A stretch of DNA of 5,206 nt from assembly GCA_003457145.1 (NCBI GenBank), contig DMSR01000539.1:1558-6763 (forward strand). The letters are read 5' to 3'. Source of the DNA: Bacillus sp. (in: firmicutes) (lineage in GTDB: Bacteria; Bacillota; Bacilli; Bacillales; Cytobacillaceae). Made by a program: the position numbers and the translations under genes. This document shows, one piece after another, positions 1 to 5,206 of the stretch (positions are counted from its first letter, which is position 1; each line of letters starts with the position of its first letter). Below the pieces are notes generated by a model. The model was not told where the DNA came from and did not search any database. It worked only from the letters and a program-made list of their open reading frames with translations.

Positions 1-737
1 AGCATCGTACCTAAAAGGGCAATCAGCCATGCCAGCAGAAACCCCAGAAAAACGGCAAAGCTAATGAAGATGATGCCACTCTGCACAAAATTCTCCACAC
101 CATCAAAGATCTGTTCATATGGGATAAATTCTTCAAATTGAAAAATAAAAGCCAATACAGCGGAAATGACTACACCTACTCCCCCAGAAGTTGATGAGAG
201 AAGCAGCAGTTCCTGTGCAGAAATTTTATATAATATTTCCTCTCGGGCTTCAGCCTGTTCTTCATGGTCGATTGCACCATTCTTCTTAATGGATACTAAA
301 TAGTCGTGTATTGCCTTTGCGTCCTCCTTGGTGACCGCCGTCAGGACTGCTTCCCCGTCCTGGAGTCCCATTCCGCCAGATCCGGCCGTTTCCACTTTTA
401 CCTTCACAAGGCCAAACAGCCGCTGTAGAATCCCTTCCGATAAATCAAGACTCTGTATTCTTTCGAATGGAATGAACCGCTTCTTCCGGACGATCAATCC
501 ATATTCAATCCTTAACTCGCTTTGTTCAATCCGATATGTAAACCGATACCAGGACAAAACACCGAAGACAAAAATCAGCACGACTGCCCCGATTGATCCT
601 AATAGATAAAAAAGATCCCAATTTGTACCTCTGCTGCCAAATAAGACGAAAATCACAAACGGAATCAGCATTTCCTTCAACTGGCGCAGACCGTTGGCCA
701 CCGCAGCAATCGGGTGCAGCCTTTTTGGATCAGACAT
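1..737 (-). CDS. ydbT: YdbT-like membrane protein with bacterial PH domains, N-terminal half (cut by window edge)
   Basis: I translated the minus strand from the ATG at 737 and found it open for 245 codons to the window edge, so the C-terminal part is missing. The protein begins MSDPKRLHPIAAVANGLRQL. Hydrophobic segments lie near residues 24-34 and 42-62. A bacterial PH-like (bPH2, formerly DUF304) domain follows at about 63-145, with the typical sequence IEYGLIVRKKRFIPFERIQS. Two more membrane segments lie near 178-198 and 220-245. The B. subtilis homologue is about 490 residues with several such domains, so roughly half is present. The start overlaps the end of ydbS by 8 bases (ATGTCTGA); an AAGGGTGG stretch at 747-754, 9 bases upstream, can serve as ribosome binding site, and translational coupling is likely. 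In B. subtilis YdbS and YdbT together contribute to resistance to antimicrobials made by other bacilli; that role here is inferred from homology and gene order. Confidence 0.88.
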   Translation of the reverse strand, partial: MSDPKRLHPIAAVANGLRQLKEMLIPFVIFVLFGSRGTNWDLFYLLGSIGAVVLIFVFGVLSWYRFTYRIEQSELRIEYGLIVRKKRFIPFERIQSLDLSEGILQRLFGLVKVKVETAGSGGMGLQDGEAVLTAVTKEDAKAIHDYLVSIKKNGAIDHEEQAEAREEILYKISAQELLLLSSTSGGVGVVISAVLAFIFQFEEFIPYEQIFDGVENFVQSGIIFISFAVFLGFLLAWLIALLGTM

Positions 738-1212
738 CTTCGTCCGCCACCCTTGCAAGCCTTGAAATAGAAGTACGCAAAGCTTCAGCTTCCTCCATAT
801 CAAGCGCAGGAATTTCGTGGACAGTCGCCGCTGTCGAAACTGTCACTGTCGATAAATGATATTTCCTTAATAATGGTCCTTGCTGGGTATCAACATGCTG
901 CACCCTGATCATTGGGATAAGCGTCCTTTTTATTATAAAAACCCCATATTTAAGTTCGATTTCCTGCTCCCTGACCTCATAACGCCAGCGTTTCCAGCGC
1001 AGTGTCGGCAGAAAAATAATAAATAAATAGCTATAAACAGCAGCAAATAACACGACCGCTCCAATAACCCAGTAAGACCAATCAAATAAAACTGTAAGAG
1101 CTGCCAGGCCACCCGCAATCAGCCATACCACCAAAGAATGGAGGAAAGCGGATATTTTCCAGACAGTTAAAGCCCGCTCTGAAATACGTTTTTGCGGCTC
1201 AGAGATCGTCAT
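730..1212 (-). CDS. ydbS: YdbS-like small membrane protein with one bacterial PH domain
   Basis: This is a 160-residue protein, close to the 159 residues I recall for B. subtilis YdbS. Two transmembrane segments lie at about residues 20-43 and 48-70. A bacterial PH-like (bPH2) domain follows at about 72-150, with characteristic stretches YEVREQEIELKYGVFIIKRT and IPMIRVQHVDTQQGPLLRKY. The start is the ATG at 1212 because a perfect AGGAGG (1220-1225) sits 7 bases upstream. The frame stays open to 1272, but that longer version would run across the likely promoter and has no ribosome binding site. The gene overlaps ydbT by 8 bases, so the two form an operon. In B. subtilis ydbST belongs to the sigma-W envelope-stress regulon and protects against bacteriocin-like compounds; I see no sigma-W promoter here. 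A membrane location is clear from the sequence, the resistance role is by homology. Confidence 0.92.
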   Translation of the reverse strand: MTISEPQKRISERALTVWKISAFLHSLVVWLIAGGLAALTVLFDWSYWVIGAVVLFAAVYSYLFIIFLPTLRWKRWRYEVREQEIELKYGVFIIKRTLIPMIRVQHVDTQQGPLLRKYHLSTVTVSTAATVHEIPALDMEEAEALRTSISRLARVADEDV

Positions 1213-1219
1213 TAAGCAT

Positions 1220-1225
1220 CCTCCT
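1220..1225 (-). promoter_or_regulatory. Ribosome binding site of ydbS
   Basis: The minus strand reads AGGAGG here, with 7 bases to the ATG at 1212. This fixes the ydbS start and rules against the 20-residue longer reading frame beginning at 1272. Confidence 0.9.
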
Positions 1226-1252
1226 GCGTTTCCAATTAATAGCACCTTCCTA

Positions 1253-1281
1253 AGTATACAACATGAACACATTAGTGGACA
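1253..1281 (-). promoter_or_regulatory. Candidate sigma-A promoter for ydbS-ydbT
   Basis: The minus strand shows TGTCCA (1276-1281, 3 of 6 matches to TTGACA), a 17-base spacer, then TATACT (1253-1258, 5 of 6 matches to TATAAT). Transcription would start near 1246, about 34 bases before the ydbS ATG and downstream of the putative uvsE terminator. The -35 box is weak. No sigma-W pattern (TGAAAC, 16 bases, CGTA) was found between uvsE and ydbS, although ydbST is sigma-W controlled in B. subtilis. Confidence 0.5.
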
Positions 1282-1292
1282 TTAATTTGGGT

Positions 1293-1348
1293 AAAAACCC
1301 CGGAACAGGTGCCTCCCTGAATGGTGCCTGTCACCAACCGGATTTTTT
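1293..1348 (-). terminator. Probable intrinsic terminator of uvsE, built from a composite GGTGCCT/AGGCACC palindrome
   Basis: On the minus strand an A-rich arm AAAAAATCCGG (1338-1348) can pair with CCGGGGTTTTT (1293-1303), with one G-T wobble and one mismatch. Inside it ACAGG (1327-1331) pairs with CCTGT (1305-1309), and after a 2x2 CA/CA internal loop CC (1323-1324) pairs with GG (1312-1313) around a 9-base loop. The structure begins within about 10 bases of the uvsE stop codon and ends in five T residues, so it fits an imperfect rho-independent terminator. The plus strand also has a T run (1343-1348) after the mirror structure, so it could act in both directions. Confidence 0.55.
1305..1335. 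repeat. Short GGTGCCT repeat pair inside the uvsE-ydbS spacer, possibly a dispersed palindromic element
   Basis: GGTGCCT occurs twice on the plus strand 15 bases apart (1308-1314 and 1323-1329). The second copy is part of GGTGCCTGTCACC (1323-1335), itself an interrupted inverted repeat with GGTG and CACC arms. The arms resemble those of the AGGTGCTAGCACCT palindrome in the cshA leader. That this is a genome-wide repeat family is inference; only the local copies are visible. Confidence 0.35.
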
Positions 1349-1355
1349 CGAAAAA

Positions 1356-2321
1356 TCATTTAAGCAGGAAGCTGCTTCCGTCGATTTGCTCTAATTGCGA
1401 AACTTTCTTTAGGTCGTCGGCAAGCTGGAACAGAGCGAGATCCTTCTTTTTCGCCTCGATCATGCAGTGGATTTCCGGTATGGATCCTTTGATTCCGTTC
1501 AGAAAATCCATGAACATGTGGACATCGACATATTCTGCATGCGCCCTGAATTCTTTCTCTGACCGCGGGCTGGAGATATGCATTTTCACAGGCAGCTTTG
1601 AGTGTCCCCATGTTCCGATTACCCGCTCCCATTGCGCGGCCCAATTTTCATCCTCATGATGGGCAAGGTGATGGTGGTAATCGAATACGAGTGGAATGCC
1701 GAGTTTTTCGCAAAGGTATAATGTGTCATTCAGCATGAAAGAAGTATCATCGTTTTCAAGGATAATCATACTCTGCAATCTCGGCGAGATAAGTCCCCAG
1801 TTGTGGATAAATTGCTCAAGCGCTTTTTCCTTGTCATCATAAACGCCTCCAACATGAAGGACGCAGCGGTGCTCTGTATCTATTTCCATTCCTTTGAGCA
1901 AAGCATGGTGCATGGCAAGGGTTTTTACAGATGTATTTAAAATATCTTTTTTCAGTGTATTCATAAGCACAAAGTGGTCTGGATGAAAATCAACACGCAT
2001 CGGGTTACTATGTAAAAATTCCGCTATGTCCTTTAACGGTTCTTTCAATGCCCTCATATATTTCCAATCCGAAAGCTCCTCATGGTTTGCCAGTGGAATC
2101 AGCCTGGAGCTGAGACGGAAAAAGTGAATATCATTCGCCTTATTATGCTTTAATAGGCGCAGGCAGTTCTCTAGATTCGAAATCGCAATTCTTTCTAGCT
2201 TCCCGATCGCCGCTTCACGGTCTTTAATCCCTTGGAATTGTTTGAATGTCATCGTCTGTGACGGCGAGCAATTTTGCAGCTCTTCACTCATGGCCACATA
2301 TCCGAGCCTCACGATCGTCAT
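1356..2321 (-). CDS. uvsE: UV damage endonuclease (UVDE family)
   Basis: The 321-residue product matches the UVDE family, about 320 residues in Bacillus. These enzymes nick DNA just 5' of UV photoproducts such as cyclobutane dimers and 6-4 products, starting an excision repair route independent of UvrABC. The fold is a metal-dependent TIM barrel. Visible metal-ligand motifs in order are RVDFHPDHF (His113), CVLHVGG (His156), IILENDD (Glu189), VFDYHHH (Asp214 and His217), VKMHISSPR (Lys246, His248), His261 and MIEAKKK (Glu289). These correspond by motif to ligands known in the Thermus enzyme, and the N-terminal RLGY tyrosine is present. I chose the ATG at 2321 because GGAGGTG (2328-2334) lies 6 bases upstream and MTIVRLGY aligns with family N-termini; the frame is open to 2363 without support. 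In B. subtilis the orthologue (ywjD) is made in the forespore and protects spores from UV. Here it lies alone between two terminators. Confidence 0.94.
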   Translation of the reverse strand: MTIVRLGYVAMSEELQNCSPSQTMTFKQFQGIKDREAAIGKLERIAISNLENCLRLLKHNKANDIHFFRLSSRLIPLANHEELSDWKYMRALKEPLKDIAEFLHSNPMRVDFHPDHFVLMNTLKKDILNTSVKTLAMHHALLKGMEIDTEHRCVLHVGGVYDDKEKALEQFIHNWGLISPRLQSMIILENDDTSFMLNDTLYLCEKLGIPLVFDYHHHLAHHEDENWAAQWERVIGTWGHSKLPVKMHISSPRSEKEFRAHAEYVDVHMFMDFLNGIKGSIPEIHCMIEAKKKDLALFQLADDLKKVSQLEQIDGSSFLLK

Positions 2322-2327
2322 AATAAA

Positions 2328-2334
2328 CACCTCC
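2328..2334 (-). promoter_or_regulatory. Ribosome binding site of uvsE
   Basis: The minus strand reads GGAGGTG with a 6-base gap to the ATG at 2321. It settles the start codon against the upstream in-frame start at 2363, which lacks such a site. Confidence 0.85.
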
Positions 2335-2346
2335 ACCATTTTAAGG

Positions 2347-2353
2347 TAGTATG
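2347..2353 (-). promoter_or_regulatory. Candidate sporulation sigma-G -10 element for uvsE
   Basis: The minus strand reads CATACTA, a full match to the sigma-G -10 consensus CATNHTA as I know it. Transcription would start near 2340, leaving about 20 bases of leader with the ribosome binding site properly placed. The -35 region 17-18 bases upstream (TATTC or CTATT, about 2371-2376) does not match the expected GHATR, so the call rests on the -10 motif and on known forespore expression of the B. subtilis orthologue. Confidence 0.35.
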
Positions 2354-2437
2354 CCCAACTCAATCTATCGGAATAGCATAAAGTGGCCTATAGACTGGGA
2401 AAACAAAATCGGAAACCCGCTTACTCGAAAAACGCAT

Positions 2438-2472
2438 AAAAAAAATCCCCGGTTTTATAAAAACCAGGGATT
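2438..2472 (-). terminator. Strong intrinsic terminator of cshA
   Basis: Thirteen bases (2460-2472) pair with 2444-2456 with a single G-T wobble and a 3-base loop (2457-2459). On the minus strand the stem is followed by a run of eight T residues (2438-2445, overlapping the stem foot). It begins 14 bases after the cshA stop codon. The plus strand has no T run after the stem, so it acts on cshA transcription only, and uvsE should need its own promoter. Confidence 0.95.
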
Positions 2473-2485
2473 ATCATCATTTAAA

Positions 2486-3967
2486 TTACCTTGGCGATCT
2501 AGACTTAAAGCCGCCGCCGCCTTCTCTGCTTCCGCCTGAGCGCTTAGCGCCGCCTGATCTTGGCTTTAAAGGTGGCTTCTTGCGTCCGCCGCCGCCGCTG
2601 TTAGAATCGTATCTTCTGCGTTCCTGCGGTTTTTTGTTTCTGTTTGGAAGTGGCTTTTCCTCTGTTAGCTTGACAGGAGACATATCCGGCTCTTTAGTCA
2701 GCATTTTAAGGACAGAAGCTACAACCGTAGGCGCATCATGGTTCCTTAACAGCTCATCCGCTGCCTGGCGGTAATACTGCAGGTTGTTAGACTCTATCGT
2801 CGCCATGATTTTGTCGATAACAGCTTTTTGCTGGCCTTCTAGGGCCTCATCCATTGTTGGAGCTTTCAATTTTTCCATACGGCGCTTCGTTGTTCTTTCA
2901 ACTACCTGCAGGTAAGATTGCTCTCTTGCAGTAACGAAAGTAATCGCCATACCTGTTTTCCCTGCACGTCCTGTACGTCCGATACGGTGTACATAGCTCT
3001 CGGGATCTTGCGGAATATCAAAGTTGTAAACATGAGTTACACCAGAGATATCAAGGCCACGAGCGGCAACATCTGTTGCAACAAGAACGTCGATTGAACC
3101 TTCTTTGAACTTCCTAAGGACAGACATACGCTTCGCTTGTGTAAGGTCGCCATGAATTCCCTCAGATGTATAACCGCGTAAGTTAAGAGCTTCTGAAAGC
3201 TCATCTACCCGGCGCTTTGTTCTACCAAAGATGATGGACAACTCTGGAGATTGAATATCAAGAAGTCTAGTCAGGACGTCAAATTTATTCTTTTCCTGTA
3301 CTTCAACATAAAATTGTTCAATTGAAGGAACAGTCATTTCTTTTGCTTGGACGCGAACGACTGTCGGATTCTTCATGAAACGCTCAGCTATCTTCTGGAT
3401 CGGGCCAGGCATCGTCGCGGAGAACAACAATGTTTGACGCTCACTAGAAGGCATTTTGGACAAGATTTCTTCGATATCTTCGATAAAGCCCATGTTCAGC
3501 ATTTCATCTGCTTCGTCCAGGATGACAGTTTCAACATTTTCAAGATTCATGGTCTTCCTGTTAATGTGGTCAAGCAGGCGTCCAGGTGTTCCGACGATGA
3601 TATGCGGACCTTTTTTCAAAGCACGGATTTGACGGCTGATATCCTGGCCGCCATAAATAGCCAATACGCCAATTTTTTTCCCAGCACCGATTTTGTACAA
3701 TTCTTCTGAAACCTGAATGGCCAATTCACGTGTAGGTGCAATGATCATCCCTTGAATATGGTGCTTTTCTTTAACGATTTTTTCAACAAGCGGGATACCG
3801 AAAGCTGCAGTCTTACCAGTACCTGTCTGTGCCTGGCCGATTACATCCTTATTTTCAAGGCTAAGCGGGATCGTTTGTGCCTGAATTGGAGTTGCTTCCT
3901 CAAAACCCATATTCTTTACTGCTTTTAATGTTGCGGGGCTAATACCCATCTCTTGGAACATTGTCAA
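2486..3967 (-). CDS. cshA: DEAD-box ATP-dependent RNA helicase CshA
   Basis: The 493-residue protein is near the length of B. subtilis CshA (494) and carries all helicase motifs. These are the Q motif with GFEEATPIQ (residues 21-29), motif I AQTGTGKT (46-53), Ia PTRELAIQ (78-85), Ib TPGR (127-130), II DEAD (151-154), III SAT (183-185), [11 protein letters not shown] (297-306) and [12 protein letters not shown] (327-336). Residues about 365-425 match the CshA dimerisation region, and a basic Gly/Arg-rich tail runs from about 440 to the end, as expected for RNA binding. CshA unwinds RNA duplexes, associates with the RNA degradation machinery and ribosome biogenesis, and helps growth in the cold. 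The start is a TTG: AAAGGAG (3979-3985) lies 11 bases before it but 17 bases before the ATG two codons later. A long structured leader precedes the gene and a strong terminator follows. Confidence 0.97.
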   Translation of the reverse strand: MTMFQEMGISPATLKAVKNMGFEEATPIQAQTIPLSLENKDVIGQAQTGTGKTAAFGIPLVEKIVKEKHHIQGMIIAPTRELAIQVSEELYKIGAGKKIGVLAIYGGQDISRQIRALKKGPHIIVGTPGRLLDHINRKTMNLENVETVILDEADEMLNMGFIEDIEEILSKMPSSERQTLLFSATMPGPIQKIAERFMKNPTVVRVQAKEMTVPSIEQFYVEVQEKNKFDVLTRLLDIQSPELSIIFGRTKRRVDELSEALNLRGYTSEGIHGDLTQAKRMSVLRKFKEGSIDVLVATDVAARGLDISGVTHVYNFDIPQDPESYVHRIGRTGRAGKTGMAITFVTAREQSYLQVVERTTKRRMEKLKAPTMDEALEGQQKAVIDKIMATIESNNLQYYRQAADELLRNHDAPTVVASVLKMLTKEPDMSPVKLTEEKPLPNRNKKPQERRRYDSNSGGGGRKKPPLKPRSGGAKRSGGSREGGGGFKSRSPR

Positions 3968-3978
3968 CTTTGCTCATT

Positions 3979-3985
3979 CTCCTTT
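3979..3985 (-). promoter_or_regulatory. Ribosome binding site of cshA, supporting a TTG start
   Basis: The minus strand reads AAAGGAG. The gap to the TTG at 3967 is 11 bases, slightly long but usable; the gap to the in-frame ATG at 3961 is 17 bases, too long for normal initiation. An out-of-frame ATG at 3977 is only 1-2 bases from the site and would give just 12 codons. Confidence 0.75.
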
Positions 3986-4147
3986 ATTTTTACAATTTAC
4001 TTTTGTCCAGTTTCGGCTTCAGGCCTCACGAGTTACTTGCCCGAGGCTATAAGTCGCCTACACTTTTGTTTTATAGTAAGTGGCTGTTTAAGTTTGATCC
4101 AAACCATTTCTGATTCTGGTTAGTTTATTGTACCGTTAAGGCAAAAT

Positions 4148-4161
4148 AGGTGCTAGCACCT
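4148..4161. repeat. Perfect 14-base palindrome in the cshA leader
   Basis: AGGTGCTAGCACCT is identical on both strands. It is flanked by AAAA-CC on one side and ATTTT on the other in the minus-strand reading. It could be a protein-binding operator, a short RNA hairpin, or a remnant of a palindromic repeat related to the GGTGCCT element at 1305-1335. The tract after it is too short and interrupted for a confident terminator. Confidence 0.6.
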
Positions 4162-4186
4162 TGGTTTTAAGCAGGGCTGAATCAGC

Positions 4187-4274
4187 AAAATCCTTTACGC
4201 TGAAGCACAGAACCTGAAATATTAGCAAAAAAAGACATTCTCCAGCACGGGAGTATGTCCGCTTAAAGGATTTT
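4187..4274 (-). repeat. Long-range inverted repeat bracketing the leader terminator
   Basis: On the minus strand AAAATCCTTTAAGC (4261-4274) is complementary to GCGTAAAGGATTTT (4187-4200) with one mismatch in 14. The 5' arm ends exactly one base before the terminator stem, and the 3' arm lies about 26 bases after its T run. In RNA the two arms would fold into a long closing helix with the terminator hairpin inside. Confidence 0.6.
4227..4259 (-). terminator. Intrinsic terminator or attenuator between the hydrolase gene and cshA
   Basis: On the minus strand GACAT-A-CTCC (4250-4259) pairs with GGAG-A-ATGTC (4234-4243), nine base pairs around one A-A mismatch with a 6-base loop (4244-4249), followed by seven T residues (4227-4233). 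It lies about 80 bases after the hydrolase stop codon and so can end that transcript. It also lies about 30 bases downstream of the candidate cshA promoter start, so transcripts from that promoter must read through it to reach cshA. Confidence 0.85.
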
Positions 4275-4295
4275 CTCAGATAGACACTCATTTTC

Positions 4296-4324
4296 ATGAT
4301 ACCATCTTTAGGAAAGAAAAGCAA
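4296..4324 (-). promoter_or_regulatory. Candidate sigma-A promoter for cshA
   Basis: The minus strand shows TTGCTT (4319-4324, 3 of 6 matches to TTGACA), a 17-base spacer, and TATCAT (4296-4301, 5 of 6 matches to TATAAT). Transcription would begin near 4288-4290, just upstream of the leader terminator. It is the best-spaced promoter-like pair I found between the hydrolase gene and cshA. Confidence 0.5.
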
Positions 4325-4339
4325 TTTTTGATGAATCGC

Positions 4340-5050
4340 CTAGCTGCTGATGCCATCTCTCTCGTGGGAAGTTAAAAAATCGTACACTTCCTCGAAAAGC
4401 TGTTCCTTCTCATCACCATGACAGATCAGATGTTTGGAGTTCTTATAATAAATCAGCCGTTTTTCCACTGCCCCAATATGTTCATATAAATATTGGGCAC
4501 TCTTTGGCGGGACAATCCCATCACTCTCTCCCTGTGCTATTAATGTCGGGACTTTCACTTTTTTGAGAATAGGCCGGATTTCGGATACAAGCCTGCGAAA
4601 CTGCAAGGTTGCGGTCATGGGCGTTTCTTTAATTTTGCGTTTATAGCGGAGAAACAATTCATTTTCTGTCAACTTTCCTTTAACTGTATCCCTCACCATT
4701 TCCTTCACATCGGAGGCCAGCTGCTTTGGGTTTACGTAATAAGCAGCTGCACTCAAGAGGACAAGTTTATCCACTGGATATTTGGAAGCAAGATAGCTTG
4801 CAATCAATCCTCCCATCGAAAAACCAATGACATAAACCGAGTCGCATTCCTTCAAAAGCGCTTTCAGTTCGGTTTCCGCATGATTAATCCATTGATTGTA
4901 CTTGATTCCCTTCAAACTGAGTTCTTCTCCATGGCCGGGAAGTGTGGGGACAGCAATCTTCCAGTCGGTTCTTTCTTTCAAGGACTGACCAAGCGGTTCT
5001 ACTTCAAACGGTGATCCTGTAAATCCATGGATCAAAAGACAACCTATCAT
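4340..5050 (-). CDS. Alpha/beta-hydrolase, carboxylesterase or lipase-like
   Basis: The product is a 236-residue single-domain serine hydrolase with no signal peptide, so probably cytosolic. Counting from the ATG at 5050, the oxyanion-hole motif HGFTG is at 8-12, the nucleophile elbow GFSMGG has Ser78, the acid is probably Asp177 in GESDGIVPP, and the catalytic His207 is in NSKHLICH. A cap region of about 45-50 residues lies between the Ser and Asp (around 105-155). The size and layout resemble the Bacillus/Geobacillus carboxylesterase group typified by Est30 and YvaK, which cleave short-to-medium acyl esters; the true substrate is unknown. The ATG at 5050 is chosen because GGGTGAT lies at the right distance and MIGCLLIHGFTG matches how such proteins usually begin; an ATG at 5056 and a GTG at 5059 are in-frame alternatives. 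It is transcribed toward cshA but a terminator separates them. Confidence 0.88.
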   Translation of the reverse strand: MIGCLLIHGFTGSPFEVEPLGQSLKERTDWKIAVPTLPGHGEELSLKGIKYNQWINHAETELKALLKECDSVYVIGFSMGGLIASYLASKYPVDKLVLLSAAAYYVNPKQLASDVKEMVRDTVKGKLTENELFLRYKRKIKETPMTATLQFRRLVSEIRPILKKVKVPTLIAQGESDGIVPPKSAQYLYEHIGAVEKRLIYYKNSKHLICHGDEKEQLFEEVYDFLTSHERDGISS

Positions 5051-5206
5051 AACCATCACCCATTAGTTTTTCTCGTATTTAATCTTTCCCCATTTTAAAA
5101 CATTTAACACCTAATTTCATGCAAAAACCTCTTTTGTACAGGACCTTTTAAAAGATTCCATTTACGATCAATTTTGTGCGCTTATTCACAAGGAGCTTTA
5201 ACCATC
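5051..5206. other. Non-coding region upstream of the hydrolase gene, content unresolved
   Basis: This AT-rich stretch has no convincing reading frame on either strand. It should contain the hydrolase promoter, but I found no pair of -35 and -10 boxes with good spacing: TTGCAT and TAAAAT on the minus strand are 21 bases apart. An AAGGAG at 5190-5195 on the plus strand resembles a ribosome binding site near the window edge; the start codon, if any, would be outside. Confidence 0.4.

Larger units (their letters stand above)
3968..4288 (-). promoter_or_regulatory. Long structured 5' leader of cshA
   Basis: No credible gene lies in the interval between the hydrolase stop and the cshA start. If the candidate promoter at 4296-4324 is real, the mRNA carries a leader of about 320 bases. 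In transcription order it holds an intrinsic terminator (4227-4259), a long-range inverted repeat bracketing it (4261-4274 with 4187-4200), a perfect palindrome (4148-4161), a small hairpin with GCCTC/GAGGC arms (4023-4027 and 4043-4047), and the ribosome binding site. I recognise no named riboswitch class. A 5' leader that controls a DEAD-box helicase gene has precedent in other bacteria, for example E. coli deaD; regulation here is inference. A TATAAA at 4070-4075 has no -35 at a proper distance. Confidence 0.5.

Noticed and set aside
328..859. Two overlapping plus-strand reading frames opposite ydbT and ydbS
   Set aside because: Both lie fully antisense to well-supported membrane protein genes and have no ribosome binding sites.
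1213..1272. N-terminal extension of ydbS to 1272
   Set aside because: The extension lacks a ribosome binding site and covers the likely promoter; the AGGAGG at 1220-1225 and the family length fit the ATG at 1212.
2322..2363. N-terminal extension of uvsE by 14 residues
   Set aside because: GGAGGTG at 2328-2334 points to the ATG at 2321, and UVDE proteins normally begin just before the RLGY-type motif.
2322..2437. LexA (SOS) operator upstream of uvsE
   Set aside because: No sequence resembling CGAAC-N4-GTTCG was found in the interval.
3347..3709. 120-codon plus-strand reading frame opposite cshA
   Set aside because: It is the complement of conserved helicase coding sequence; its protein resembles nothing known to me and no start signals are present.
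3939..3977. Twelve-codon frame starting at the ATG at 3977 and overlapping the cshA start
   Set aside because: Its ATG directly abuts the AAAGGAG site, too close for initiation, and the product is too short and featureless to support as a leader peptide.
4070..4102. TTGGAT (4097-4102) and TATAAA (4070-4075) as a second cshA promoter
   Set aside because: The boxes are separated by 21 bases, too far for a normal sigma-A promoter.
4136..4324. 62-codon minus-strand reading frame between the hydrolase gene and cshA
   Set aside because: It has no ribosome binding site, starts at the -35 box of the candidate promoter, and runs through the intrinsic terminator and the palindrome. Its protein shows no recognisable family; it is leader RNA.

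Overview
The window looks like a chromosomal stretch from a low-to-moderate GC, endospore-forming Bacillaceae member. This rests on a CshA-type DEAD-box helicase very close to Bacillus subtilis CshA as I remember it, the YdbS-YdbT pair downstream of it (B. subtilis has cshA-ydbS-ydbT in the same order), strong AGGAGG-type ribosome binding sites, and intrinsic terminators with U tracts. I cannot name the species; a Mesobacillus-like genus is only a guess.

All five supported genes lie on the minus strand, so transcription runs from high to low coordinates. From the right: about 150 bases with no recognisable gene; an alpha/beta-hydrolase esterase gene (4340-5050); a long non-coding interval (3968-4339) holding a candidate sigma-A promoter, a clear intrinsic terminator, a long-range inverted repeat around it and a perfect 14-base palindrome, best read as a cshA leader; cshA with a TTG start (2486-3967) and a strong terminator (2438-2472); uvsE (1356-2321), a UV damage endonuclease, with a sporulation sigma-G-like -10 motif just upstream; a composite palindromic terminator/repeat (1293-1348); then a sigma-A-like promoter and the ydbS-ydbT operon (730-1212 and 1-737, overlapping by 8 bases). 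ydbT is cut by the left window edge.

Functionally this is a mixed neighbourhood rather than one pathway: RNA remodelling and mRNA turnover (CshA), excision repair of UV photoproducts (UvsE, probably for spores), membrane proteins with bacterial PH domains linked to bacteriocin resistance in B. subtilis (YdbS-YdbT), and a small cytosolic carboxylesterase-like hydrolase. Each unit appears to have its own transcription signals. The two most interesting points are the structured cshA leader with its early terminator, and uvsE sitting as its own transcription unit between cshA and ydbS. I found no CRISPR array, insertion sequence, tRNA, rRNA or new multi-gene system.
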